Of a stretch of DNA of 64,000 bases, positions 51,723-63,253 are shown in pieces. Source of the DNA: Ascidia mentula (taxonomy: Eukaryota > Chordata > Ascidiacea > Phlebobranchia > Ascidiidae); assembly GCA_947561715.1 (NCBI GenBank), contig OX387202.1, positions 18,055,001 through 18,119,000 on the forward strand, in the 5' to 3' direction. Position 1 is the stretch's first letter. Every line of letters starts with the position of its first letter. Made by a program: the position numbers and the translations under genes. The notes under the pieces are model-generated. The model searched no databases, was not told the origin of the DNA, and saw only the letters and a list, made by a program, of their open reading frames with translations.

Positions 51723-52942
51723 CCGCAACATTTTTGTTGCATTTTTTGACTGATTCGAAATTTCCGAGTGGACGCACGCGGTTATAGCGGATTTTCTTTT
51801 TTCGATGTCACAATTGTCGCCTAAACTATTCGTGCTCCGTTTTTTTCGAATAAGTGTACGGTATTTGGGATAAATCGTGCCGTAAATAGAACAGAATATA
51901 CTGCGGCACACCGTCTACTCATGATAAATGAGACCAATTCTTTGCTGTTACGTTGAAAAAAGTTGGGAACCACTGACGCCACACATTGTTCATTCTGGGC
52001 CAATATTTTATCAGCTATGAGCTGGTGGATATTCAGCTATTTTTGCAAAGGAATATCAAGCCTGGCTCTCAAGACGTCTGCGGGGACGAAAATTGTGAAA
52101 AATAAAATTAATAAATAGACTGAGGTAAGATTAAATACCTGAGGAAATTAAATACATTTTCCGAATTTTAACTGCGAGTTTAAACTCAAATCGTCCATTC
52201 TGCTTGCGGCAAGGTCTAAACTTACAGCAAAGCTTTAATCAATCACTTGCATTGGTTTGAAAAATATCATTTTAAACGTAAACGGTATATTTAAACTCGA
52301 TGAATTGATTAGGTTAAAGTTGGCAGGCAACCTTCAAATATAGAGACCATTTTCTGGGCGCTTTGCACTGCAAGCTATGGACATAATGAGGTTCACCGGG
52401 TCTCCACTATTGTTCACACACAGCAGGTGCATGGAAATGCCTCAAATCATGGTGTACTTTACACCTAGTTAATACCTCTTGTCACCTGCTAGTTCGCCAA
52501 TTGGCGGTACAGCAATTCAATGCAGCAAATAAATTCTCCATCGAAACGAAACTAACGAATATTGATTGCGTTTTGACATAGGTGACATGTCCAAATGTCC
52601 TGTGCCGGTCAGTGCCGAGAGTACAATTGGAGCCACAAAGTGAAGCGTAATATTGCAAGTTCGAAGTTTTTCATTACGGTGTTGCACAAGAAAGTGATTG
52701 CGTCGTATTTTGATCACATGGATATCTCAGAGACCGGGTTTGCTACTGCTGATTGTTATTCTTGAATCGCTTTAAAAAAACATCAAATGTTTGCGTTTTT
52801 AACTTCAACGCAAATTGACGAAAAGTTTATTTAGCGATTTTTTGTGTCTCTGCGTTTGCATTTTACTATTTGCATTTAGTCAACAATCCTCTGTTTAACT
52901 TTATATCCAAAGACACAGTTGTACTAAAAAGACTGATAACAT
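51723..52942. other. Spacer between MRPL27 and opsin B
   Basis: Holds a hAT-like terminus (gttgggaaccactg at about 51962) and AATAAA words near 52100. It should contain the opsin B promoter. No exon recognised. Confidence 0.45.
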
Positions 52943-55900
52943 ATGGCTTTATCTGAAATTGCCGTCCTCAGTCGTTCTGAATACAATTGCACTCGGAAGG
53001 ACAAGTTTTGTGAGTTTGCTTCCATGTACAACTCGCCCTATGTCGGGGAACAAGTTCTTTTGAAAGCCAGGAACGTCTCTCTGCACTGGTTCAGTATATT
53101 TGGCATGGTTACGTGTATTGTTGGCATCATTAGCTCCACCACCAACCTCCTAATCCTGCTTGCATACTACAGGTCAGTACTCTTTTATATGTCACTAATT
53201 TGATTAAAATTGTGAGAATAAAGAGCCAACTGGCTAAAAACGTGAACACGTTTTATTTATTAAAAACGTTTCGGCAAATACTTACCATCATCAGTTAACA
53301 GATCATTGTTTTCAGCACTATGGACCACACCATTTAGAGTAAATCAGTTATTAATGTGCCTGATTAAAATTAACTTAAATGAATTTTTTTACGTTTGGCG
53401 ATGAAAACTTCAAGTGCTGTTAAATTGTTTAATCTTGATCTCGGATCGCAAAAACTGTTCTGCGAAAGCATTTCGTTTTCTTATCATTTACTCCAGTTGT
53501 ATCTGCTGTTTGACATCCTATAAAACGAGCAGGGTTCTACTACTGTTACGGCGAATGTCCAAGCAGCTTAAAGTCCGTTAAAACGACCAAGTGTAGCGTA
53601 CTTTGATAAGCAAAGTGGAGCAAATAATATGAATTGTGATGGCCCTTGCTTCGACTTTGTCTCGAAGGTCTCATAAGTGCAGCTGGTGTAACTATGGACG
53701 ACTTTGCTGACCAAACCGCCAAGTAGTGTACTTTGTTAAGCCTACGGATATAGAAAACCATCTTATTTGCGGCGAGGAAAAAATTTAATTTGAATGGTTT
53801 TTGGACTAAACTAAGTGTACGCGATTGCAGGGTCTACAGAACCCGATCCAAGCGTATTAGGAATCTGCCATTACTTTCCTTGAGCGCTTCTAACATTGGG
53901 ATGTGCGGCAGCAACATACCACTGGCAGTGTGGTCTTGTTTCAACTCTGGATGGCCTTTCAGTGTCGAAGGTAGGTTAACCCACACCATAAAATTAGGTC
54001 TAATTCCAGTGTTTTAAACCTCTTTCCTAATGTGGCCCAGAATGATTGCGATGATGTTCTAAGTCAGTGGTTCTTAACCGGTGGGAATTTATAAAGTTGT
54101 AGGTGGGTGAATTGTCGGCACCAAAATATACAAAATTAGTTGCAAGAGAAATATTATATTCTGTATCACTTTGTGTCGCACATTTATTGGCATTTGTATG
54201 TGCGAAAAAAGGTTAAAAACCACTGGTGTATGTGCTGGAAGCACGTGCCATGTGTGCCCGATGACAGAAGTTAATGCAGGATTTTTCCTGACCAGAACGG
54301 TTAACTTTCGAATGAAGGGCGAAATTTCCTAGAAAGCTGTTACGTTTAATAAAATTCACCTTCAATTGGATTCTTACTGGCGAGAATTATTTTTGATGAA
54401 ATGCGTTCCGGAACTTTTCCGTTGTCGTTGAATTGAAAATTTCAATGATTTTTTTTAATATTTTTAAGTATTTAATAAGCCCAAGGTATAGTATGATAGA
54501 CATATAGAGCAGACGTTTTGAACAACGCTATGTTCATCATCAGTACTAACTGTAATTCCTAGAATACTATGCTATGGCTTTCTTGTTCAAATTACTTAAC
54601 TCCATGTATTTAAATATTTAAAATATACCTGCTGCTCTTCTTGCACAAAATTAACGTTCTTTATTGTTACGACGTTCCGTCTGCCAATCAGCGAGGCTTC
54701 AACAGTAGTTTCTTATGTTTTTTAATATTTTGTACACAATTGTATGTTGTTGCATGCAGTGTGTCGCTGGCAGGCGTTTTTCGGTGGATTGTTCGCATTC
54801 GGCCAAATAGGAAGTTTGTGTTTGATGGCTGCCCAACGAGGCCAGTCCTTTTCGTCTACGGAAATTTATAACCCGGCTCTAAAGACTCAAGTCATGTCTA
54901 TGTCTTTTGTCTGGCTGCTTGCGTAAGTGCGACATTTTATTGATTTTAGATACATGGTTTTCTCTGGAATCTAAAAAATATAATTGGCTGTTAGTTTGCG
55001 CAAGTCGTGAAATTAATCGCCATGTTCCTTGTGACATCTTCTTTTATGTAAGCCGGTTTAAAATGCCCCATGCCATCAATAAGCGTTTTGGTGAAGATAA
55101 TAAGTGATACTGACGAGGTCTTGTTGCAGGCGAGATAGAAATATCAGAAAAACATTACGACAAATGACCTGCGTTTTTTTCTTACGTAACTTTCTTACAT
55201 AACTAAAACGATTTCGAAAAGTTGCTTTCGAGTGAATAAATCAACCTCATTTCACGCCAAATCAATAGGAATTGATGACAATATGGATTTTATGTCAATT
55301 ACATGTGATCGTATTTTCAGGGGTATGCTGGCCGGGATGCCGTTTCTTGGCATAGGTGGTTATGTAATGGACGGAATCATGTTGAGTTGCTCTTTCAATT
55401 ACGTGGAACAGGCTCCAGGCAACGTGGCACATATGGTGTTCATGATGGCGTTTGGTTTCATAGGTAAACGTAGAAAAAAAGAAATTGTTTTAACATTAAT
55501 TATTCGTGCGTTATGACAAAACGTACATGCGGTACAATCCTACAAATACACAGTTTTCCCAGTCTTAATTTCACAACAGGTTCTGATTCCGGCAGTGCCT
55601 CCCAGATATTTACTTTTGAATTCTGTGAATTCTCACCGTAACAGCGTTTCGGACCGTTCCGACTTACTTTAGCACTGGCAGGCAATGAAAGCGCAATTCC
55701 TTGTTTAACGGAATAGAAAGTAACAAATCCCGTCATTCTGCAACATTTTTGCAAAGTTCGCAATGTAATCCACGCGTTGCGTTCGTGTCGTGCAGGCCCT
55801 TTACTTTGGATTTCCTTCTGCTTCGCGCGAATCATACGCAAGACCAGGAAGCACTTCTTCGAGAGTTCCCCGACACCAAAAGGAAGGTCAAACGACGAAA

Positions 55901-56494
55901 GAAGAATGTCGTCACGGAAACAGGAGATTGTCATCACCCGCTGTGCGGCCAAATGCGTTGTCTGTTTTCTGACCGCTTGGACGCCTTACGCAGTGATATC
56001 GACGTTTTGTTTGGTCACGGGGCGGGTAGGTGTAGGTCCAATATAAGACTTTTGTAACTCGTTTCGCCATTTCTATTAAGGGTGTAAAGACTGAAAACCT
56101 GAAGGCCGCAGTTAATAACATTTATCATAATATTTTAGCTGCATGCAGTTGGCCACTGTTTCGACCTATAACGTCTTATTATTGGATCGTTTATCATGAA
56201 ATTATGAACTGTACAAACAGGAAATTCAAACTGAGATTCACCACAACTAACTTTCAGCACAGTCAGTGTTAAAAACACACACTTGTAGCAAGTTTAAAAC
56301 CTCTCTCATTGTGAACAAACAAAAACGCATTGTTTTCACAGCACGTTCATCCCGCTCTCCCATCCATGGCTTCCGTCGTCGCCAAATGTTCAACAGCACT
56401 CAATGTCCTCGTCTATGTTGGAGATATCCCTGTATTTTACAGGAAATTGGAAATTCTTTTTGGCACTCAAAAAATAAAGGGCAAAGGTCTGTAA
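52943..56494 (+). CDS. Opsin, paralogue B (divergent, QRG-type)
   Basis: Six exons: 52943-53172, 53831-53970, 54760-54922, 55321-55463, 55796-56025, 56342-56494; phases 2,1,2,1,0 join to 352 residues. The last exon encodes helix 7 with the retinal lysine K317 in SVVAKCSTALNVLVYV. Helix 3 is gapless against rhodopsin from C125: position 113 is Gln (Q128) and the E/DRY triplet reads Q149-R-G. The loop-2 acid is D195 (VMDGIMLSCSFNY) and the disulfide partner C201. Helix 6 has AWTPY. NPxxY reads NVLVY. The extracellular N-terminus has NCT and NVS sequons. The tail is short and basic without palmitoylation cysteines. Loss of the triplet acid and tyrosine makes standard G-protein coupling doubtful. 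A photoisomerase role like RGR is possible but unproven. A poly(A) signal lies 18 bases past the stop. Confidence 0.9.
53630..53770 (+). repeat. Dispersed inverted-repeat family, copy in opsin B intron 1
   Basis: Contains ggtctcataagtgcagctgg, then actatggacgactttgctga. The same words occur at 40.4 kb, and the complement occurs at 7.5 kb. Confidence 0.65.
54064..54225. mobile_element. hAT-type miniature element in opsin B intron 2
   Basis: Begins cagtggttcttaacc and ends ggttaaaaaccactg, an imperfect terminal inverted repeat of hAT type. It is about 160 bp and non-coding. A relative lacking clear ends lies at 1345-1485. Confidence 0.7.
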
Positions 56495-56512
56495 ACCAGA
56501 GCCGTCCAGAGA

Positions 56513-56518
56513 AATAAA
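56513..56518 (+). terminator. Candidate poly(A) signal of opsin B
   Basis: AATAAA 18 bases after the opsin B stop codon. Very close, so a more distal signal may also be used. Confidence 0.45.
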
Positions 56519-57722
56519 ATTACCGGTGCGAGGACCTTTTTAAAGGAGATCAGATGACATTGTATGTGGAACCCAGCTTTTACGATTGAAATCCTTTAGT
56601 TTTAAAGCTAACAATTGGCAAGACGAACAAGGGCCTATAGGTGCACTCAACTCATGTAGGATCTATACAGTGGACAGACAGAAAGTACTGTTGAAATACA
56701 TACTTACTTAAACGATTAAGTTGACCTAGTAGTAAATACAACTGTTTCGCAAATCATTTCTGAATTTTGTAACCTGGTACCTGACAGTATTCTGGCTGTG
56801 GACTCTCATTTGGTAAATTTGCCAAGTTTTTCCAATAAAATTTAATTTCGATTTGAAAGCTGGTGTTTAGTAGATATTTTAAAGTATTTATGTAGACAAC
56901 CCTTACGATTTGCTATATACGCACCAATTTATAAGAATACATGGTTGAAAACCTCCACCTTGAAGCATCCAAAGGGTGTAGAGGTATTATTTGTAAACTC
57001 GCATAAAGATAACATTTTGAAAGTTTGGGAACTTCTGCAGTTGCCTTCTTTGCCATGCAAACAGAAGCAGCGCCGATCTGCGCATGTGAACGAAGCTCCA
57101 CAGCGTCGTTTATTCCGCCTGCATGTTTAGAACGGACTGAAATTTCGACGAGTCATGTTACACAGCATGGTTTAATTACTTTTATTTTGCTGCAGTGTGG
57201 TAGGCTATGGGATATTATCAATCACGTAAACGGCAAACTTAATAGCTACAAGACAGCGTTGAAGAAACATGAAATAATCATTTATTCACAAACAAAGGAT
57301 TAATTTTATTGTGGCATGGTTTGAGGTATAAATACCGACAGAGCCACTTGTTATAAAAGGACCACTTTGCATCCAACAGACAATTTAGCGCACGTGATTG
57401 AAAGAGATGGACAGGCAAATTTTAAAAGGTTACAAAACAACTTTAAATTGCAGTAACTCACCAACACAGACATAGGCTATATCCGTGTAGAAAATACAAA
57501 TCGCTTGTATAGAAAAAGACAGACTTCTGCTTCTTGCGCAGAAATGCAGTGTCAGATATATTTCATGAGCAAGCTCAGATCGTATACACCAAGTTTTGCC
57601 GTTTCACTGCGATAGTTTGCGAGCTCGACAACAACAACCACAACCACAAGCAAAGACAATGCTTTATTTTTTGTTAAAGTTTTTGCGCGTGTAGTTATTA
57701 TCACTAAACAACAACAAGAACT
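56519..57722. other. Spacer between opsin B and the dipeptidase
   Basis: No coding exon supported. Short frames at 56.9-57.3 kb looked briefly like an opsin helix 7 but lack its lysine and motif. Confidence 0.5.
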
Positions 57723-60700
57723 ATGACGAAAAGTTACGACACGATGAGCATTCAAACCATAAAGTCCAACAAGCGTTTAATCATTTTTGTGGGTGAGTGC
57801 CTCGAGCGCATGGATGAGTTCTGCCATATCACGTGTCAAAAAAAACAATTTCGAAAAATCCTTTTATGTTTGACCGACAAAATAAGTCGTCAAATAATGC
57901 GGCAACAGTAAATGTCGTCTTGTTTATATTATCATGTGAAGCAATGTATTAACAAACCCTGTAAAAAATGTGGGACCAACCCTTTGTGTTTGTACGTCTT
58001 GATATTGTTTCGTAGAAGCAACACACCAGGCAAATGTCCCTCAAATACTATTTTGTAATCCAGGAGTCCTCTGTCTGGTAGCGGCCGTGGCAGTCGCTAT
58101 CGCCGTACCCCTCACCATAAACAGCAGGAGCACCTCGTTAGAGAAGGCTAAAAAAATTCTCGATGAAGTACCAATTATTGATGGGTAAGTTCGGTTTGAT
58201 TCAGGACAAAAGCAGGGGGAAATCCAGAATAATGCTCTATGGGAGCTGTAAGACGTCATCGTGACGCATCAATGTCGATTTTGGGCGCTTGACGAGGACA
58301 TGGTCATACGTCAGACTTAAGCACTCTGTACTATAGAGCGATAATTATCGCAAATCAATTTTGAGACAATCCTTCGTCGTGGACCGAAGACCAATTGTTG
58401 AACTTCTGTCAAAATTGCCTGGTCTCCATTTAGGTTATTACGTACTTTAGGAACTATTTTTCTAATTTATGACTATGATTAGACAACTAGATCAAAGTCG
58501 TCATCGTAAACAATTTTGTTTCAACTGCACTGCAGTGTTTCCAATAATATTTTAATCTGCTCAGACACAACGACTGGGCTTGGCAATTCCGGAAAAATCT
58601 AAAAAATTCCATCGACGGCATCAGCTTGCACGATGACCTCACAAAGCTTTACAACGATTCGCACACTGACATACCTCGACTTCGAGAAGGGAAAGTTGGT
58701 GCTCAGGTTAGTTCAACTTTTGCATCATTTTCTGTTTATGTGACACTTACGATGTCTATCAGCAAATGGGTTGTTTATCATCAAATAGGCTGCTGCGGTG
58801 GGTTGCTTTGCAATAAAAGGTTGCTGTAAAATGCTAATACCGTAAGTGAGACAACATGTAAAACAAGTAAGACAACATGTAAAATGTGAAGCGACCCCGT
58901 CAATCCACAGCTGTTGACATTGGCGAAAAGCACGGCCATGCGATTGTTAGTTGGAATTTTTACGAAGTAAATTTCGTAGAAATGATTGACTTGTCCGCAC
59001 TCGTGTGTATACTTAGTGCTGATAGTAAGTCGAAACGGTAGGAATTCAATGGCTGGTGTGTCCCAATTAATTATGGGAAGTTTAGCATGTTTTTGAACTT
59101 ATTCAAGAAATCTCCCCAACTGTATAAAAAGACAATAACTTACTTTTTCCTGTAAATTCAATCGTTCCGGCACATTTAACGCTGCGTACACTTGGTTTAT
59201 GTTGCCTTAAACCTATTTTCGTGTTACATCATTCTACCGAATGTGTCAATGATTGCCCATTTAGCCAGAATCCATCGACGTATCATAAAAAAATTTCCAT
59301 CCGTGCCCCTGATTATCCAGTATTGGCACAACCATGCTATGTTGTTTGTTTGATCCCATTCAAGTCAACGACCTGAAGCCTTAACCAAACACAATCCCCT
59401 GCAGTCCCAAAGACTTGCACCTAATGCTTTTTCGGCGAACAATGGTTTGCAAACACGGCATCAAAGCGCCCCCAACTGTGCCAATTGATTCGACCCAACT
59501 TTAAACCATTTCGCTGTGTTTGCAGTTCTGGGCGTGTTTCGTTCTCTGCGCATCTCAATACAAAGACGCGGTGCGTCAGGGCCTCGAACAAATCGACATG
59601 ATCAGGAGGTTCACCGACGATTATCCTGACACTTTCGCGTTCGCAACCACAGTAGATGGTAAGTAAGTTATACATACAGGAGTTAAAAAAAATTTATTGT
59701 GGCTGTGCGAATTGAAAGCAGCAAATGAAACCAAACTACACAATTATGTGTTTCCAACCATATACCAAGAATCAGTATTCGTGGCCAGGATATCTTGGGT
59801 TCAAACCCCGGTATGGCCAAAAATATTATGTGTTTCGATATTTTTTATTCAAGAGATAAAAGCGGCAAACGCAGAGGGCAAGATTGCTTCTATGATTGGT
59901 GTAGAGGGCGGTCACATGATCGACAGCTCGCTGGCTGCCTTGAGAATGTTGTTCAAACTCGGAGCAAGATACATGACTCTTACACATAGTTGTCCTACTC
60001 CATGGTGATTATATGACTCATGACTTCCTGTCGTAAAATGCTGTGTACTGTATATGCATATACCTTAAATAGCCCTTCAATGGCCTTCGGCCAATTCCTT
60101 AAGCTCTATCTACTTTTTCTTAGATGAATTTGGCATTTTCCTTAAACTATTTCCGTTCCTTAGCTCCCTAAATTAGTGTGAATTTCCTTAAATTCCTTAG
60201 GTTCCTTTGTGTTACCCGTTTTACGATGTTTAAACACCAATCAAACTCAAAAAATATTTACAGGGCTGAAGATGCCGATTTATCCACGACTAATGGATTG
60301 ACTGACTTTGGAAAGGTACAACACTCTATATTAATCCTGATTCGTTTGATCTAAACGAATTCGTCAGACAAATCGCATCCGGATTAACCGAGTTTTACTG
60401 TATAAGATGGATTTCTACCGAAACAAAGCAGTCAACTTATTATTAAGAAACGTGAATAAGGTTTTAGAAACTTTTAACACCAACAACCGTAAACATTTCA
60501 CATACGGAAAGTTCGACCGCTCCCAAATTCGCACGAAATTGCCGACACTTTTGAAATGTGAAACGCCCAGCATCATTTGCTCTAACTTTATTTCAGCGCG
60601 TGGTCGGTGAAATGAACCGACTTGGGATGCTCATCGATATTTCACACGTGAATGACAAGACCATGAACGATGTGCTCGACGAAAGTGTTTCCCCTATTAT

Positions 60701-62661
60701 TTTCAGTCACAGTTCCGCCAGGGCTCTCTGCAATCATTCCCGGAACGTGCCCGACTCGGTGCTGGAAAGGCTGGTAAGAGTTTGATACGGGTTTCGTGTA
60801 GGTGGACGGATTTGTTCAGTAAGGACATAAAACGCTGGGTGGTCTTGCAGCTTTTGAAAGTGCTGTGTAATGGTGTGCTACAGTCTTACGAGCGTTTATG
60901 CAAACACAGCATTTGAGGTGGAGATTTTTATTGAGGGAACGCCGGAATCGATCAACGCCTACCTTCACAAAAGGTTTTGTATGGTAGCCTAGTTCTGGAA
61001 TCTTTTTGGCAACATATGCTTGCGTTTTGTTACTCTGTTTCTCAAAATTATTTTTTTTCATTCTTTTCCGGTACATCTGAAAATATCAGACCTGTCAATT
61101 CAACGTGTCTGAAAAGAATGAAAGAAACTATATTTGAGGAACAAAGTAACAATACGCAACGTATATATTACCAAAAAAATTCCAAAAGCTCCATATCCTT
61201 TTTTGAAGTCAGGAATTGATCGATTCGAAGCCGCGCGTTCCCTCAATAAAAATCACCACCTTAAATACTGTGTTGACATAAACGCTCGTAAGACCTCAAC
61301 CCATCATTACACAGCACTTTGTGCCAGGGTTATGTGGATTTGCTTTTGTTGAACTTTTGGCATTCTGCTAGTTGCAACGTAAAAATGTGCTCGTAAAAGC
61401 CCTCATTATGTCGTGAACCACGGTCGTTTTGCAACAAATGTTTGCCGATTTCAGCCCACAAACAAGGGAGTGATTATGGTGAACTTTTACAACACTTACG
61501 TTACATGCCGCGATGACGCAACGACAAAGGACGTGGCAAGTAAGTCTGTGAATTTACTAAATTTTCTACTCCGGGAGTAGTTATTTCTACATTTCAACTT
61601 GTAATTTTGACGTTAAATTACAAAAACGCTTTGGTTTTGCCTTAGTTTAGAAACCGTGAAATTTTGAACTATGGGTTTAACTCGAATGCGACAACACGCT
61701 GTGATTTTGTTTCTTTTTGTCAGCGATCAGAATGTTTCCAACTTTCCTGCTCATTCCATTTAAAAATAGAATCCAAACAATGCGTGTTGAACTTCACTGA
61801 CCTAAATGAAAAATTAATGTATAATATTCAAACAGATTGTTGGAAAATGCTGGTTATTTTGACAGCAAAGATTTTTTTGATGTTAAATTCTTTGTGCCTT
61901 TCAGATCATTTCGACTACATCAAAAACATAACCGGGGTAGACTACATTGCAATGGGCGCTGATTACGACGGAGTCACAAAGTAAAAACAAATTTTGAAAA
62001 GCAATAACTTTAACATTTGAACTTAAAATAATCCAATAGTAATTTGTTTTGGTTGAAATTTTTTTGAATTCTTCAAATCAAAGTAACTCTCTGCTGCTCT
62101 CTAGCGAATACGATTATCTTGTTGTCAAGTAGGATAAAGGTCTGCTTTTCAAACAACACCCGACACCTGTTATTCTGCTTTAGCCTTACTTACGAGAAAC
62201 TTTCTTACAGTTGGACTTTGCAATTAACCATTGACTGATTGATGAAATACCACATTCGAAAAACGCGAAAATTTACCGATAATTCGCCCGAAAAACCTTC
62301 AAAAGCGTTTACTAGTCTTCGTAATCGCTGCAAAACTTTCTTTTTTTACAAACTTTCCAATCTGTTTTGCATGTAGGACTTGTTCATTTTATGTTATATT
62401 TTTGCTTAATCTTTGATTATGTTGTGCAGAGTGCCTACAGGATTAGAAGACGTCTCCAAATACCCGAACATCATAGCAGAGTTGATTGACAGAGGATGGT
62501 CCGATGAAGAACTAAAGAAAATATCTGGACAAAACATCATGCGGGTTATGGCTGCCAACGAAGCGAAAGCTAAAGATCTACAAATAAATAATAAGGCTGA
62601 CGAAACCTGGATTTCCAACTCTGAAATTCCAAGCTCTAACCAGTGCAGATCTGACAATTAG
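57723..62661 (+). CDS. Membrane dipeptidase (renal dipeptidase family, M19)
   Basis: Ten exons: 57723-57792, 58064-58184, 58565-58706, 59526-59658, 59854-60004, 60264-60315, 60597-60773, 61455-61539, 61905-61980, 62430-62661; 412 residues (human DPEP1 411). M19 dipeptidases are zinc hydrolases that cleave dipeptides, including cystinyl-glycine and leukotriene D4, outside the cell. The binuclear zinc ligands are all visible: H65 and D67 (DGHND), E173 (GVEGGH), H240 (DISHV), H261 (FSHSSA). The substrate-side RNVPD and GADYDG motifs are also kept. Instead of a cleaved signal peptide there is a cytosolic basic stretch followed by a hydrophobic segment at residues 19-39, typical of a type II signal anchor. 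The C-terminus is polar with no GPI signal. Which DPEP paralogue it corresponds to cannot be said. Intron 7 contains a large foldback. Confidence 0.92.
59778..59822 (+). repeat. SINE fragment with B-box
   Basis: gtggccaggatatcttgggt runs into ttcaaaccccggtatggcc. It contains a B-box match (ggttcaaaccc) and matches the units at 43.5-43.6 kb. It lies just upstream of a dipeptidase exon. Confidence 0.55.
60855..61322. mobile_element. Large foldback (long inverted repeat) in the dipeptidase
   Basis: The outer 83 bases on each side are near-perfect complements. The left begins aagtgctgtgtaatgg and continues tcttacgagcgtttatg to ttattgagggaacg. The right runs cgttccctcaataaaaa to cattacacagcactt. 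Complementarity continues less perfectly to a centre near 61088, so almost all 470 bases fold. No protein recognised. Confidence 0.75.
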
Positions 62662-63253
62662 AGACAAGATATTTGTGTCTTTGTACAAAGTAGCATGTAG
62701 TACTTTCCTCTGATATGAATCAAGCAAAGCGTATTTTTTGGAAATGTGGGTAATCAAGTCATATCTTATCTGTCAATTCAACAATACAATGTGAATACAA
62801 ACACAGCACTTTATTTGCATTTTGAATGTACATGTTATGTATAGTAAGGCGTTACATGGCGAGTGGTTTTAGCACCTTATTAACATGTGGTATTTAAAAC
62901 AAGGGTATTATTGCCTTTGGATGTAATAAAGCAAATAATTACAAGACCTCATGGACTAAAGACTATTTAAAAAGTAAACTTATAAAGGTGTTTACCAGTT
63001 TTTCTCAAAAATTTTAAGAACAGTGCAGCAAAACAAAGTGTTCTTTACCTGTCTGCTATGACATCATAAAATATGCACAGATACTATTAAACCATTTTTT
63101 GGTGGGAGAAAAATAAACAGCTATGTAAATTTTTTCAAGATCTTTGTACTCTCATATTCAGTAATTAATGTGATAATTAATAAAGATAGAACTAAACTGG
63201 GGAACAGATTTTTTTCATGCATATACAACAAGAAAACAGGCAGAACAAGCAAA
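62662..63253. other. Convergent 3' ends of dipeptidase and glyoxalase II
   Basis: AT-rich 3' flanks of two genes that end towards each other. An AATAAA at 62925-62930 is a candidate dipeptidase poly(A) signal. Nothing else seen. Confidence 0.5.

Noticed and set aside
57025-57120. Possible helix 7 exon for opsin B (AFFAMQTEAAPIC)
   Set aside because: No retinal lysine and poor spacing. The exon at 56342-56494 joins in phase and has the lysine.
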